This document shows positions 51,642-60,434 of a stretch of 64,000 bases of DNA, in pieces. Every line of letters starts with the position of its first letter. Within the stretch, counting starts at the first letter, position 1. A program made the translations under genes and the position numbers. Under the pieces are notes generated by a model. The model did no database searches. It saw only the letters and a program-made list of their open reading frames with translations, and was not told where the DNA came from. The DNA lies in NCBI GenBank assembly GCA_964482495.1, contig CAYZXS010000005.1:1-64000 (forward strand), given 5' to 3'. The stretch is from J029 sp964482495. GTDB lineage: Bacteria > Planctomycetota > UBA1135.

Positions 51642-52649
51642 CTAGACGCCGACGCCCTCGTCGCGGGGCATTCCGATCGACAGGTCCAGCTCGGCGAGCT
51701 TCTTCTCGATTTCGGTCAGGACGGTCTGACCCAGGTTCTTGATCGCAAGCAGGTCGTCCTTGTTGCGGTGGACGAGGTCGCCGAGGGTGGCGATGCCGGC
51801 GGTGTCCAGGCAGTTGCGGGCGCGGGTCGAGAGCTCCAAGCGCTCGATCGGCTCGTTCAGCAGCGAGCTGAGGCGCTCGCGGCGCCGCTCGGCGGCGGCG
51901 TCGATGGCCTGCACCTCGTGCACCACCGGCACGCCGGCGGCGGGCTGGTTGAACTGCACGAAGGGGTTGAGGTGCTTGCGGTAGATCTTGGCGGCCTCGG
52001 TCAGCGCCATCTCGGGCCGCACGGTGCCGTCGGTCCAGACCTCGACCACGAGCCGGTCGTAGTTGGTGAACTTGCCGACCCGGGTGGCCTCGATGGAGTA
52101 GCGGACGCGCTTCACCGGCGAGAAGCCGGCGTCGACCGGGATCATGCCGATCTCGTCCATCTGCTCCCCGGTCTCGTCGGCGGCGACGAAGCCGCGGCCG
52201 CGGCGGACCGTGATCTTGACGTTGAGGGTGTAGTCCTCGGCGGTGATGTTGCAGAGCTCGAGCTCCGGGTTCACCACCGTGACGCCAGCGGGGCACTCGA
52301 CGTCGGCCCCGGTGACGGTGCAGGGACCGGCCTTGCTGATGGTCAGGGTGACCGGGGCCTCGCCCTCGATCTGGACCAGCAGCCGCTTGATCGCCAGCAC
52401 GACGTCGGTGACGTCCTCGACCACGCCGGAGATCGACTTGAACTCGTGCTCGACCCCGTCGATCTCGACCGCCGTCACCGCCGTGCCCTCGATGGAGCTC
52501 AGCAGCACCCGGCGCAGGCCGTTGCCGATGGTGTGGCCGAAGCCGCGTTCGAAGGGCTCGACGCCGAAGCGGCCGTAGAAGGCCGTGGCGCTGTCCCGGT
52601 CCATGACGACCCCGGAGGGCAGCTCGAAATCTCGCCAGCGGATGCGCAT
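51642..52649 (-). CDS. rpoA: RNA polymerase alpha subunit
   Basis: 335 residues. The N-terminal dimerisation domain has FGVEPFERGFGHTIGNGLRR and LSSIEGTAVTAVEIDGV. A linker follows, then the C-terminal domain with the helix-hairpin-helix region ELSTRARNCLDTAGIATLGDL and LLAIKNLGQTVLTEIEKKL, which contacts UP elements and activators. Length is normal. Standard position between rpsD and rplQ. Confidence 0.98.
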   Translation of the reverse strand: MRIRWRDFELPSGVVMDRDSATAFYGRFGVEPFERGFGHTIGNGLRRVLLSSIEGTAVTAVEIDGVEHEFKSISGVVEDVTDVVLAIKRLLVQIEGEAPVTLTISKAGPCTVTGADVECPAGVTVVNPELELCNITAEDYTLNVKITVRRGRGFVAADETGEQMDEIGMIPVDAGFSPVKRVRYSIEATRVGKFTNYDRLVVEVWTDGTVRPEMALTEAAKIYRKHLNPFVQFNQPAAGVPVVHEVQAIDAAAERRRERLSSLLNEPIERLELSTRARNCLDTAGIATLGDLVHRNKDDLLAIKNLGQTVLTEIEKKLAELDLSIGMPRDEGVGV

Positions 52650-52667
52650 CTTCTTCGGTCCCCTTCC

Positions 52668-53300
<633 letters not shown>

Positions 53301-53303
53301 GGA

Positions 53304-53690
53304 TCAGACGCGGCGCTTCTTGCGGGGGCGGCAGCCGTTGTGCGGCAGCGGGGTGACGTCCTCGATCGAGGAGACCTTGAGGCCGGCCTGGTGCAGGCCG
53401 CGGACGGCGCTCTCGCGGCCGGAGCCCGGGCCCTTGACGCGGACCTCGATCTCGCGCAGGCCCATCTTGTAGGCGGCTTCGCCGCACTTGCGGGCGGCGG
53501 ACTGGGCGGCGAAGGGGGTCGACTTGCGCGAGCCCTTGTAACCGACGATGCCCGAGGAACCCCAGCCGATCACGTTGCCCTGCTGGTCGGTCAGGGTCGT
53601 GATGGTGTTGTTGAAGGTGGAGCGGATGTGGGCGATGCCCTTGGAGGAAACCTTCTTCCCTCTCCGCTTGCTCGACTTGGCAGCACTCAT
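53304..53690 (-). CDS. rpsK: 30S ribosomal protein S11
   Basis: A 128-residue platform protein. The basic N-terminus (SKRRGKKVSSKG) is followed by AHIRSTFNNTITTLTDQQGN, GSGRESAVRGLHQAGLKV and the terminal PHNGCRPRKKRRV block, all conserved. It sits three bases ahead of rpsD and 25 bases behind rpsM. Confidence 0.98.
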   Translation of the reverse strand: MSAAKSSKRRGKKVSSKGIAHIRSTFNNTITTLTDQQGNVIGWGSSGIVGYKGSRKSTPFAAQSAARKCGEAAYKMGLREIEVRVKGPGSGRESAVRGLHQAGLKVSSIEDVTPLPHNGCRPRKKRRV

Positions 53691-53715
53691 GTTCTTTGTG
53701 GTGGTCCCTGAGGGA

Positions 53716-54099
53716 TCACTTCATCGCCTTGACGGACTTCTTGCCGGCGACCGTCTTCTTGGGGCCCTTCCGGGAGCGGGCGTTGGTCTTGGTGCGCTGG
53801 CCCCGGACCGGCAGGCCGCGGCGGTGCCGCAGTCCCCGGTAGCAGGCGATGTCGCGCAGTCGGTGGACGTTCTGGGTGTTCTGACGGCGGAGCGCGCCCT
53901 CAACGAGGAACTCGGCCTCGAGGTGCGAGCTGATCGCGCCGAGCTCCTCGTCGCTGAGCTCCTTGGCGCGGCGGTCAGGGTCGAGGCCGAGGGCCTCGCA
54001 GGTCGCCGCGGCCGTGGTCGGGCCGACGCCGAAGATGTAGGTCAGCGCGATGATGGTGCGCTTGTTGTCGGGAATTTCGACACCAATGAGACGGGCCAT
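53716..54099 (-). CDS. rpsM: 30S ribosomal protein S13
   Basis: A 127-residue head protein contacting the P-site tRNA and L5. It starts MARLIGVEIPDNKRTIIALTY; the late block RGLRHRRGLPVRGQRTKTNAR is diagnostic, followed by a Lys-rich tail. It follows rpmJ after 15 bases, the standard alpha-operon order. Confidence 0.98.
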   Translation of the reverse strand: MARLIGVEIPDNKRTIIALTYIFGVGPTTAAATCEALGLDPDRRAKELSDEELGAISSHLEAEFLVEGALRRQNTQNVHRLRDIACYRGLRHRRGLPVRGQRTKTNARSRKGPKKTVAGKKSVKAMK

Positions 54100-54114
54100 G
54101 CTGCTCTACCTCGC

Positions 54115-54231
54115 TCAGCCTTGGACTTGCTTGTGACGCGGATCGCGGGAACAAATCACCCGCAGCTTGCCGTGCCGGCGGATGATCTTGCAGTAGTCGC
54201 AGACGCGACGGACGCTGCTTCGGACTTTCAT
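54115..54231 (-). CDS. rpmJ: 50S ribosomal protein L36 (zinc form)
   Basis: A 38-residue protein too short for many gene finders. The translation begins MKVRSSVRRVCDYCKIIRRH and ends DPRHKQVQG. The zinc ligands are Cys11, Cys14, Cys27 and a His near residue 33, the C+ form. It lies between infA (23 bases away) and rpsM, its usual place. Confidence 0.97.
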   Translation of the reverse strand: MKVRSSVRRVCDYCKIIRRHGKLRVICSRDPRHKQVQG

Positions 54232-54254
54232 GCTCTGGATTCTCGCGTTCGTGA

Positions 54255-54533
54255 TCAGCGGCGACGGCCACCCCCACGACGCCTTCCCCCGCCGCGGCGC
54301 CGGGCATCCGGACGCCGCTCGCCGCGGTAGACGACGCGGCAGCGGGTGAGGTCGTAAGGGGACATTTCGACGGTGACAGTGTCACCCGGGGTGATGCGGA
54401 TGTAGTGCTTGCGCATCCGCCCCGAGATGTGGGCGAGGACCTCGTGGCCGTTCTCGAGTTCCACCTTGAACATCGCGTTCGGGAGTGCCTCCCGGACGAC
54501 GGCTTTCACGGTGATGGGCTCTTCTTTCGCCAT
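54255..54533 (-). CDS. infA: Translation initiation factor IF-1 with Arg/Gly-rich tail
   Basis: 92 residues. The S1-like OB fold occupies residues 1-72 (VREALPNAMFKVELENGHEV, GRMRKHYIRITPGDTV, DLTRCRVVYR). Canonical IF-1 stops there at about 72 residues. Here about 20 more follow, with GGGRRR repeats. The tail is in frame with no intervening stop, so it is part of the protein. No map gene lies between adk and infA. Confidence 0.96.
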   Translation of the reverse strand: MAKEEPITVKAVVREALPNAMFKVELENGHEVLAHISGRMRKHYIRITPGDTVTVEMSPYDLTRCRVVYRGERRPDARRRGGGRRRGGGRRR

Positions 54534-54538
54534 GGTCC

Positions 54539-55108
54539 TCAGGAAAGAGGGTTCTCCGCCAGGGCGGACCGGACCGTATGGACCAGGTCCTCCTGGATGG
54601 AGTCGATGCTCCGGTCCGCGTCGATCTCGCGCAGGACGCCCTGCGCGCGATAGAAGCCGACCAGAGGCTCGGTGGTCTCGCGGTAGACCGCGAGGCGGTG
54701 TTCGACGACCTCTCGTGTGTCGTCCTTGCGGCCGCGGCCCAGCAAACGCTGGACCAGGACCTCGTCGGGAGCCCGGAAGTATACCGAAAGCCCGATCGCG
54801 CCGCTAGGTGCCTTGTTGGCAAGGGCTTCCGCCTGCGGCAGGGTCCTCGGAAAGCCATCCAGGAGCAGGACTTCCTCCTGCTCGAGGCCGCGGACGCGGC
54901 CAGCGACCATCTCGACCATGACCTCGTCAGGGACCAGGTCGCCCCGGGTCATGAACTGATCGGCGGTGGTGCCGAGCTCAGTCTCTTGGGCCACCTCCTG
55001 CCGAAGCAGGTCGCCGGTGGAGAGGTGCGTCCAGCCGTGGGCCGTCGCGGCGGCCTGGGCCTGCGTGCCCTTGCCGACGCCGGGCGGTCCGAGCAGGACA
55101 GCGATCAT
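54539..55108 (-). CDS. adk: Adenylate kinase, short form
   Basis: A 189-residue nucleoside monophosphate kinase making ADP from ATP and AMP. P-loop GPPGVGKGTQ is at about 7-16, then STGDLLRQEV, LLDGFPRTLPQAEAL and the shortened lid GRGRKDDTREVVEHRL. There is no long zinc or beta lid, so this is the short variant. It starts one base after the secY stop. Confidence 0.97.
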   Translation of the reverse strand: MIAVLLGPPGVGKGTQAQAAATAHGWTHLSTGDLLRQEVAQETELGTTADQFMTRGDLVPDEVMVEMVAGRVRGLEQEEVLLLDGFPRTLPQAEALANKAPSGAIGLSVYFRAPDEVLVQRLLGRGRKDDTREVVEHRLAVYRETTEPLVGFYRAQGVLREIDADRSIDSIQEDLVHTVRSALAENPLS

Positions 55109-55109
55109 C

Positions 55110-56423
55110 TCAGCCCTTCCTCCGGGCCCAGCCGGATCCGCCGGCCTTCATGAAGCCCTCGTAGTTCCGCATCAGGAGGTGCGAGTTGAGCTTGTCGACC
55201 ACGTCCAGAGCCACCCCCACCACGATCAGGATCGACGTCCCGCCGAGGAAGTAGCCGATGGTCGGGTTGACGTTCATGTTCGAGGTCAACAGGTCGGGCA
55301 GCACGGCGATCGCCGCCAGGAAGGCGGAACCCGCCAGGGTCACCCGGTCGAGCACGAAGCTCAGGTAGTCCGAGGTGGCCTTGCCGGGCCGGATTCCCGG
55401 GATGAAGGAGCCGTACTCCTTCAGGTTGTTGGCGATCTCCTCCGGCTGGAACATCAGGCGGACCCAGAAGAAGGAGAAGAAGAAGATCAGGGCGATCTTC
55501 GCCATCATGTACATGAAGCCGACCTGCCCGAAGATGTCCTGCATCCAGCCCAGGCCCGGGATGCTCCCGGCCACCGACGGGACGATGAACAGCGCCGAGG
55601 CGAAGATGATCGGCATCACGCCGGCCTGGTTCACGCGCAGCGGCAGGTAGTGCCGCGAGCCGCCCATGACCTTGCGGCCGCGGGTCAGCTTGGCCTGCTG
55701 GATCGGGATCCGGCGCTGGCCGCGGGTGATGTAGACCACCACCAGCACGGTCGCGATCCAGATCGCCGACAGCGTCACCGCCATCTGGTGGGCGCTCTCG
55801 GACATCTCCAGGAACTGCTGCACCGCGGTCGGGATCTGCGAGATGATCCCGCACATGATGATCACCGAGACGCCGTTGCCCAGGCCGTGCTCGGAGATCT
55901 TCTCACCCACCCACATGATGAACATCGTGCCGGCGGTCAGCGACAAGATGATGTTCAGGCCGTAGAGGATCGACGGCTGCCCGACGGTGAGGTTGAACTG
56001 CGGGTTCAGGACCACCCCGTAGAGGACGAAGAAGGCCTGGAGGATACAGATCGGGATCGTGGCCAGCCGGGTGTACTGGCTGATCTTCTTCTGCCCCGCC
56101 GCCCCTTCCTTGGACAGCGCCTCGAGCGCCGGGACCACCTTCACCAGCAAGCTGAAGATGATCGAGGCGGAGATGTAGGGCATCACGCCCAGGGAGAACA
56201 GCGTCGCGCTGCCGATCCCGGCGCCCGTGAAGGCGTTCATGATGCCGAACAGGCCGGCCAGGCCGCCCGGAGCGCGCTGCTCCGCCGCGGTCTTGACCAC
56301 GTCGAGGTTGATCCCGGGCAGCGGGATCTGGAAGCCGAGGCGATACAGGAGGAGCAGGCCGAAAGTGATCAGGATCCTCTTTCGGAGCTCCGGGATGCGG
56401 AACAGGGCGAGAAACTGCTCCAT
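55110..56423 (-). CDS. secY: Protein translocase subunit SecY
   Basis: A 437-residue ten-helix channel of the general secretion pathway. The plug and TM2 region (GLFGIMNAFTGAGIGSATLF, GVMPYISASIIFSLL), the loop block RGQRRIPIQQAK, and the late segment PGIRPGKATSDYL are all characteristic. It exports the many signal-peptide proteins in this window. Standard position after rplO. Confidence 0.98.
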   Translation of the reverse strand: MEQFLALFRIPELRKRILITFGLLLLYRLGFQIPLPGINLDVVKTAAEQRAPGGLAGLFGIMNAFTGAGIGSATLFSLGVMPYISASIIFSLLVKVVPALEALSKEGAAGQKKISQYTRLATIPICILQAFFVLYGVVLNPQFNLTVGQPSILYGLNIILSLTAGTMFIMWVGEKISEHGLGNGVSVIIMCGIISQIPTAVQQFLEMSESAHQMAVTLSAIWIATVLVVVYITRGQRRIPIQQAKLTRGRKVMGGSRHYLPLRVNQAGVMPIIFASALFIVPSVAGSIPGLGWMQDIFGQVGFMYMMAKIALIFFFSFFWVRLMFQPEEIANNLKEYGSFIPGIRPGKATSDYLSFVLDRVTLAGSAFLAAIAVLPDLLTSNMNVNPTIGYFLGGTSILIVVGVALDVVDKLNSHLLMRNYEGFMKAGGSGWARRKG

Positions 56424-56431
56424 GTCCTTCC

Positions 56432-56878
56432 TTACTCCAGCACCTCGACGGTGCCGCCGGCGGCCTCGATCTTGGCCTTGGCCGAGCCCGAGAACTTGTG
56501 GGCGCGGACGGTCAGCTTGCGGCTGACCTCGCCTTGGCCGAGGACCTTGAGCAGCTCGCCGGTGCGGCGGCTGAGACCCTTCTCCAGGACGGCCTCGAGG
56601 TTGACCTCTGCGCCCTCCTCGAAGGCCTCGAGCAACTCGACGTTGACGAGGGTGTAGTGCTTCTTGAAGCGGGCGTTGGTGAAGCCGCGCTTGGGAACCT
56701 TGCGGTAGAGGGGCATCTGCCCGCCCTCGAAGCCCGGCCGGGAGTTGTCGCCCGAGCGGGAGCGCTGGCCCTTGTGGCCGCGCCCGGCGGTCTTGCCGGT
56801 GCCCGAACCCGGGCCGCGGCCGACCCGCTTCTTGTCGGGGTACTTCTTGCCCTTGGCGGTGACGTCGTGAATCTGCAT
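56432..56878 (-). CDS. rplO: 50S ribosomal protein L15
   Basis: A 148-residue 23S-binding protein. The start MQIHDVTAKGKKYPDKKRVG was chosen at 56878; its ATG shares a base with the rpsE TGA (TGATG). GRGPGSGTGKTAGRGHKGQ and GFEGGQMPLYRKVPKRGF are diagnostic. Because it abuts rpsE directly, no rpmD (L30) gene can lie between them. Confidence 0.97.
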   Translation of the reverse strand: MQIHDVTAKGKKYPDKKRVGRGPGSGTGKTAGRGHKGQRSRSGDNSRPGFEGGQMPLYRKVPKRGFTNARFKKHYTLVNVELLEAFEEGAEVNLEAVLEKGLSRRTGELLKVLGQGEVSRKLTVRAHKFSGSAKAKIEAAGGTVEVLE

Positions 56879-57396
56879 CAGAGTTCCACCCCGCGGCACT
56901 CGGAGATCTGCTCCTTGGTCCGCAGCTGGGCCAGGCCGACGATGGTGGCCTTGACCAGGTTGATGGGATTGGTGGAGCCGTAGGCCTTGGTCAGGACATC
57001 CTTGACCCCGGCCAGCTCCAGGACCGCCCGCACCGTGCCGCCGGCGATGATGCCGGTGCCGGGCGCGGCCGGGATCAGGCGGACCTTGGAGGAGCAGAAC
57101 TCCCCCTCCACCTCGTGCGGGATCGAGGTCCCGACGCGCGGGACCCGGACCAGGTGCTTGCGGCCGTCCTTGAAGGCCTTCTGCATGGCGGCCGGGATCT
57201 CCTTGGCCTTGCCGAAGCCGTAGCCGACCACGCCGTCCTGGTTCCCGACAACCGTCAGCGCCGAGAAGGCGAAGCGGCGGCCGCCCTTGACCACCTTGGC
57301 GGTCCGGTTGACCTTGAGGCGCTCCTCCTTGAGCTCGCCGAGCTTCTCAGCTTCGGCGCGGTCGAGGAACATGACTCGTTCTCTGCTCTTGCCCAT
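56878..57396 (-). CDS. rpsE: 30S ribosomal protein S5
   Basis: A 172-residue decoding-fidelity protein. The S5 dsRBD-like N-terminal domain (VKGGRRFAFSALTVVGN, GYGFGKAKEIPAAMQKA) and the C-terminal domain (APGTGIIAGGTVRAVLELAG, GSTNPINLVKAT) are clear. The ATG at 57396 is preceded by a strong TAGGAG. It follows rplR after eight bases. Confidence 0.98.
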   Translation of the reverse strand: MGKSRERVMFLDRAEAEKLGELKEERLKVNRTAKVVKGGRRFAFSALTVVGNQDGVVGYGFGKAKEIPAAMQKAFKDGRKHLVRVPRVGTSIPHEVEGEFCSSKVRLIPAAPGTGIIAGGTVRAVLELAGVKDVLTKAYGSTNPINLVKATIVGLAQLRTKEQISECRGVEL

Positions 57397-57404
57397 GTCG
57401 GCTC

Positions 57405-57779
57405 CTAGAACTTCAGGCCGCCCTCGCGGGCAGCGTCGGCGAGGGCCTTGACCCGCCCGTGGAAGAGGAAACGGCCTCGATCGAAGACCACCTCGGTGAC
57501 CCCAGCCGCGACGGCGCGCTGGGCGATGGCGGCCCCGACAGCGGCGGCGCGCTCGGCCTTCTTCTTGCCGGCGAGCTGCTCGCGCAGGTCCTTCTCGAAG
57601 TCGCTGGCGCTGGCGAGCGTCCGGCCCTGCTCGTCGTCGATGAGCTGGACGGAGATGTGCTTCAGGCTGCGGTGGATCGAAAGCCGCGGCCGGTCCGCGG
57701 CGGAACGGAGGCGGCGGCGCACACCCAGGGCCTTGCGCTGGCGCCGCTTCCACTTTCTCTTCTGCTGCATGTGGTCCAT
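57405..57779 (-). CDS. rplR: 50S ribosomal protein L18
   Basis: A 124-residue 5S rRNA-binding protein. RLSIHRSLKHISVQLIDDEQG and the terminal VVFDRGRFLFHGRVKALADAAREGGL are diagnostic. Starts at 57779 and 57770 are both possible; the first has AAGGA just upstream. It lies five bases after rplF. Confidence 0.97.
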   Translation of the reverse strand: MDHMQQKRKWKRRQRKALGVRRRLRSAADRPRLSIHRSLKHISVQLIDDEQGRTLASASDFEKDLREQLAGKKKAERAAAVGAAIAQRAVAAGVTEVVFDRGRFLFHGRVKALADAAREGGLKF

Positions 57780-57784
57780 GATCC

Positions 57785-58327
57785 TTAGGCAAGCGCCTTA
57801 CCGGCCTTGCGACGCACTTCCTCACCCTTGTAGCGAATGCCCTTGCCCTTGTAGGGCTCCGGCGGGCGGACCCGGCGGATGTTGGCGGCGAACTGGCCGA
57901 CGGCCTGCTTGTCGACGCCGGTGACGGTGATCTCGGTGGGCGAGACCAGCGAGACGGTCACCCCCTCCGGGGGATCGCACTTCACCGTGTGGCAGAAGCC
58001 GATCTGCATCTCGATGCCCTGGCCGTTCTGCTTGGCGTTCCAGCCGGTGCCGACGATCTCCAGGGACTTGGAGTAGCCCTCGGTGACGCCGAGGACCATG
58101 TTGGCGATGTGGGACCGGACCAGCCCCTGCAGCGCGGCGGCCTTCTTGGCCGAGCCCGCGCCGGTGCGGTTGGTGGTCACGACGCCGTCCTGTTGGTCGA
58201 CGCCGACCTCCGGGAACATCGGGAAGCTCAGCTGCCCCTTGGGGCCCTTCACTTCGACGCGGTCCGCCTTGACGGTGACCTCGACGCCGCCGGGGATCTG
58301 GACGGGAGTGTTGCCGATGCGAGACAT
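57785..58327 (-). CDS. rplF: 50S ribosomal protein L6
   Basis: A 180-residue protein near the factor-binding site. Begins MSRIGNTPVQIPGGVEVTV; KGPKGQLS, the GYSKSLEIVGTGWNAK block and the ending RRPPEPYKGKGIRYKGE-like segment are typical. The frame extends 14 residues upstream, but the ATG at 58327 is the family start. It lies four bases after rpsH. Confidence 0.97.
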   Translation of the reverse strand: MSRIGNTPVQIPGGVEVTVKADRVEVKGPKGQLSFPMFPEVGVDQQDGVVTTNRTGAGSAKKAAALQGLVRSHIANMVLGVTEGYSKSLEIVGTGWNAKQNGQGIEMQIGFCHTVKCDPPEGVTVSLVSPTEITVTGVDKQAVGQFAANIRRVRPPEPYKGKGIRYKGEEVRRKAGKALA

Positions 58328-58331
58328 GGCC

Positions 58332-58733
58332 TTAGAACACGCTGCAGAGGACCTCGCCGCCGACGCCAAGTTCCTTGGCCTTGCGGTGGCTCATGACCCC
58401 GTTGGAGGTGGACAGGATGGTGGTGCCCAGGCCGCGCCGGATCACCGGCACGTCGTTGGCGCCGGCGTAGATGCGGCAGCCGGGCTTGGACATCCGCGTG
58501 ATCTCGGAGATGGCGTTGTTGCCGTCCTCGTCGTACTTGAGCGACAGCCGCAGCACGCCGAAGCCGCGCTCGTCTTCGGTGGCCTCGATCTCGGAGATGT
58601 AGCCCTCGTCCTTGAGCACCAAGGCGACGGCGCTCTTCAGGCGGGAGGACGGGACGTCGACTTGCTTCCTCCGGACCTGGATCCCGTTCCGGATCCGGGT
58701 GAGCATGTCGGCAAGGGGGTCGGTCATGGTCAT
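58332..58733 (-). CDS. rpsH: 30S ribosomal protein S8
   Basis: A 133-residue 16S central-domain protein and the usual spc-operon repressor. It begins MTMTDPLADMLTRIRNG; a second ATG two codons later is also possible. The C-terminal block GLGTTILSTSNGVMSHRKAKELGVGGEVL is diagnostic. Confidence 0.98.
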   Translation of the reverse strand: MTMTDPLADMLTRIRNGIQVRRKQVDVPSSRLKSAVALVLKDEGYISEIEATEDERGFGVLRLSLKYDEDGNNAISEITRMSKPGCRIYAGANDVPVIRRGLGTTILSTSNGVMSHRKAKELGVGGEVLCSVF

Positions 58734-58746
58734 GGCTGTTCCTCGC

Positions 58747-59052
58747 TTACCAGGAGGCCTTCCGGACTCCCGGCAGTTCGCCGGCGTGAGCCAAGCGCCG
58801 GAAGACCAGCCGCGACACGCCGAACTTGCGGTAGTAGGCGCGCGGGCGGCCGGTGAGGGCGCATCGGTTGTGGAGACGGACAGAGCTGGAGTCCCGCGGG
58901 AGCTTGAGCAGCCGCTTGTAGGCGGCCTCCTTGTCCTCGAGGGAGGCGTTCTGGTCCTTGATCACCTTGAGCAGGGCGGCCCGCTTCTCGGCGTGCTGGG
59001 CGACGAGCTTCTGGCGCTTCAGTTCGCGGTTCTTGGCGCTGGTCTTGGCCAT
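58747..59052 (-). CDS. rpsN: 30S ribosomal protein S14 (long, non-zinc form)
   Basis: A 101-residue head protein. The long form is recognised by its length and by the absence of the zinc CxxC pairs. The block RCALTGRPRAYYRKFGVSRL and the ending GELPGVRKASW are conserved. It sits between rplE and rpsH with gaps of a few bases. Confidence 0.97.
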   Translation of the reverse strand: MAKTSAKNRELKRQKLVAQHAEKRAALLKVIKDQNASLEDKEAAYKRLLKLPRDSSSVRLHNRCALTGRPRAYYRKFGVSRLVFRRLAHAGELPGVRKASW

Positions 59053-59055
59053 CGG

Positions 59056-59604
59056 TCAGTTCTCCTCGGGGCGGCGGAAGGGCATCCCGAAGGCTTCCAG
59101 GAGGGCGCGGCCCCCCTCGTCGGTCTGCGCGCTGGTCACGAAGGTGACGTTCATGCCCTGCTGGAACTCGACCCGGTCCAGGTCGATCTCCGGGAACAGG
59201 GCCTGCTCGGTGAGGCCGAGGCTGAAGTTGCCGCGGCCGTCGAAGTTGTCCTTGACGCCCTGGAAGTCGCGGATCCGGGGCAGGACCACGGAGATCAGGC
59301 GATCCAGGAACTCGAACATGCGGGCGCCGCGCAGCGTCGTGATCGCGCCGACGGGCATGCCCTCGCGGACCTTGAAGCCGGCGACCGACTTCTTGGCCTT
59401 GGTGATCAGCGGCTTCTGGCCGGTGATCTTGGCGAGGTCCTTGGCCGCGGACTCGACCCGGGCCTTGTTCTCGACGGCTTGGCCGACGCCCATGCTGACG
59501 ACGATCTTGGTCAGCTTCGGCGCTTGCAGGCGGTTGCCGTAGGAGAAGCGCTCCATCAGCTTGGGATGGATCTCCTCGGTGTACTTCTCTGAGAGGCGGG
59601 TCAT
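59056..59604 (-). CDS. rplE: 50S ribosomal protein L5
   Basis: A 182-residue 5S rRNA-binding protein of the central protuberance. KIVVSMGVGQAVEN, ITGQKPLITKAKKSVAGFKVREG and the ending IVFVTSAQTDEGGRALLEAFGMPF-like block are typical. The ATG at 59604 lies four bases after the rplX stop. Confidence 0.97.
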   Translation of the reverse strand: MTRLSEKYTEEIHPKLMERFSYGNRLQAPKLTKIVVSMGVGQAVENKARVESAAKDLAKITGQKPLITKAKKSVAGFKVREGMPVGAITTLRGARMFEFLDRLISVVLPRIRDFQGVKDNFDGRGNFSLGLTEQALFPEIDLDRVEFQQGMNVTFVTSAQTDEGGRALLEAFGMPFRRPEEN

Positions 59605-59608
59605 CGCT

Positions 59609-59709
59609 CTAGTCGAACTTGGTGCCGCAGGGGATGCCGACGCGGGACTTGCTCCCGCCCTCGACGACCGTCTTGGTTCGGACGCCCTTGCCGGCCTTCT
59701 CGCTCCAGA
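59609..59709 (-). CDS. rplX: 50S ribosomal protein L24, C-terminal fragment cut by sequence gap
   Basis: Only the last 32 codons are present, from WSEKAGKGVRTKTVVEGGSK to the TAG at 59611-59609. Position between rplN and rplE identifies it as L24. The ending with RVGIPCGTKFD is less typical than the rest, so the identity rests mostly on gene order. The N-terminal KOW domain is missing because of the run of N. Confidence 0.8.
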
Positions 59710-59809
59710 NNNNNNNNNNNNNNNNNNNNNNNNNNNNNNNNNNNNNNNNNNNNNNNNNNNNNNNNNNNNNNNNNNNNNNNNNNNNNNNNNNNNNNNNNNN
59801 NNNNNNNNN
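59710..59809. other. Assembly gap of exactly 100 N
   Basis: One hundred N interrupt rplN and rplX. The L14 end (about 20 residues) and the L24 N-terminus (about 45-70 residues) are both missing, which needs more than 100 bases. The N run is therefore most likely a placeholder of unknown true length. Confidence 0.98.
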
Positions 59810-60114
59810 ACGGCGCCGAAGATGCGCGTGCCCTTGGGGTTGCCCTCGCCGTCGATCAGCACCAGGGCGTTCTTGTCGAAGCGCACGTAGCTGCCGTCCT
59901 TGCGGCGCACGCGCTGCTTGGTGCGGACGATGACGCCGCGGACGACCTCACCGGTCTTGACGTCGCTGCCGGGCACCGCCTTCTTGACCGAGGCGACGAT
60001 GACGTCCCCCAGGCCTGCGAAGCGGCGCTTGGAGCCGCCAAGCACCTTGATGCACATCACTTCCCTGGCGCCGCTGTTATCTGCGACGTCCAGCCGAGTC
60101 TGCATCTGAATCAT
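59810..60114 (-). CDS. rplN: 50S ribosomal protein L14, C-terminus cut by sequence gap
   Basis: About 101 of the usual 122 residues are present: MIQMQTRLDVADNSGAREVM, then VLGGSKRRFAGLGDVIVASVK, RTKQRVRRKDGSYVRFDKNA and GTRIFGAV. The last 20 residues fall in the run of N. It follows rpsQ by 30 bases. Confidence 0.97.
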
Positions 60115-60144
60115 GGTTTCTCTCCCTTCTCCTCGGTGCTAGGC

Positions 60145-60429
60145 CTAGGCCTCCAGGACGCGGACGAGGCGCCAGCGCTTCAGCTTGCTCATCGGCCGCG
60201 TGCCCATGATCTCGACCTTGTCTCCGACGGTCGCGGCGCCGGCTTCGTCGTGGGCGTAGAACTTGCGGCGGGTGCGCAGGGTCTTCTTGTACAGCGGGTG
60301 GCGGGAGACGTGCTCGACGCGCACGATGATGGTCTTGTCCATCTTGGTGCTCACCACCACGCCACGCAGGGTCTTGCGAGTCCCGCGGGCGGGGCTGCTG
60401 GTCTCTTGAGTCTCGACTTGATCGGTCAT
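60145..60429 (-). CDS. rpsQ: 30S ribosomal protein S17
   Basis: A 94-residue 16S-binding protein. A hydrophilic leader of about 18 residues precedes LRGVVVSTKMDKTIIVRVE, RHPLYKKTLRTRRKFYAHDE and the ending IMGTRPMSKLKRWRLVRVLE. The ATG at 60429 is preferred over an upstream frame that overlaps rpmC. Confidence 0.97.
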   Translation of the reverse strand: MTDQVETQETSSPARGTRKTLRGVVVSTKMDKTIIVRVEHVSRHPLYKKTLRTRRKFYAHDEAGAATVGDKVEIMGTRPMSKLKRWRLVRVLEA

Positions 60430-60434
60430 GGCGC

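Noticed and set aside
59056..60114. A single frame joining L5, L24 region and L14 through the run of N
   Set aside because: It exists only because N is not read as a stop. L5 has its own ATG at 59604 and L14 is a separate gene.
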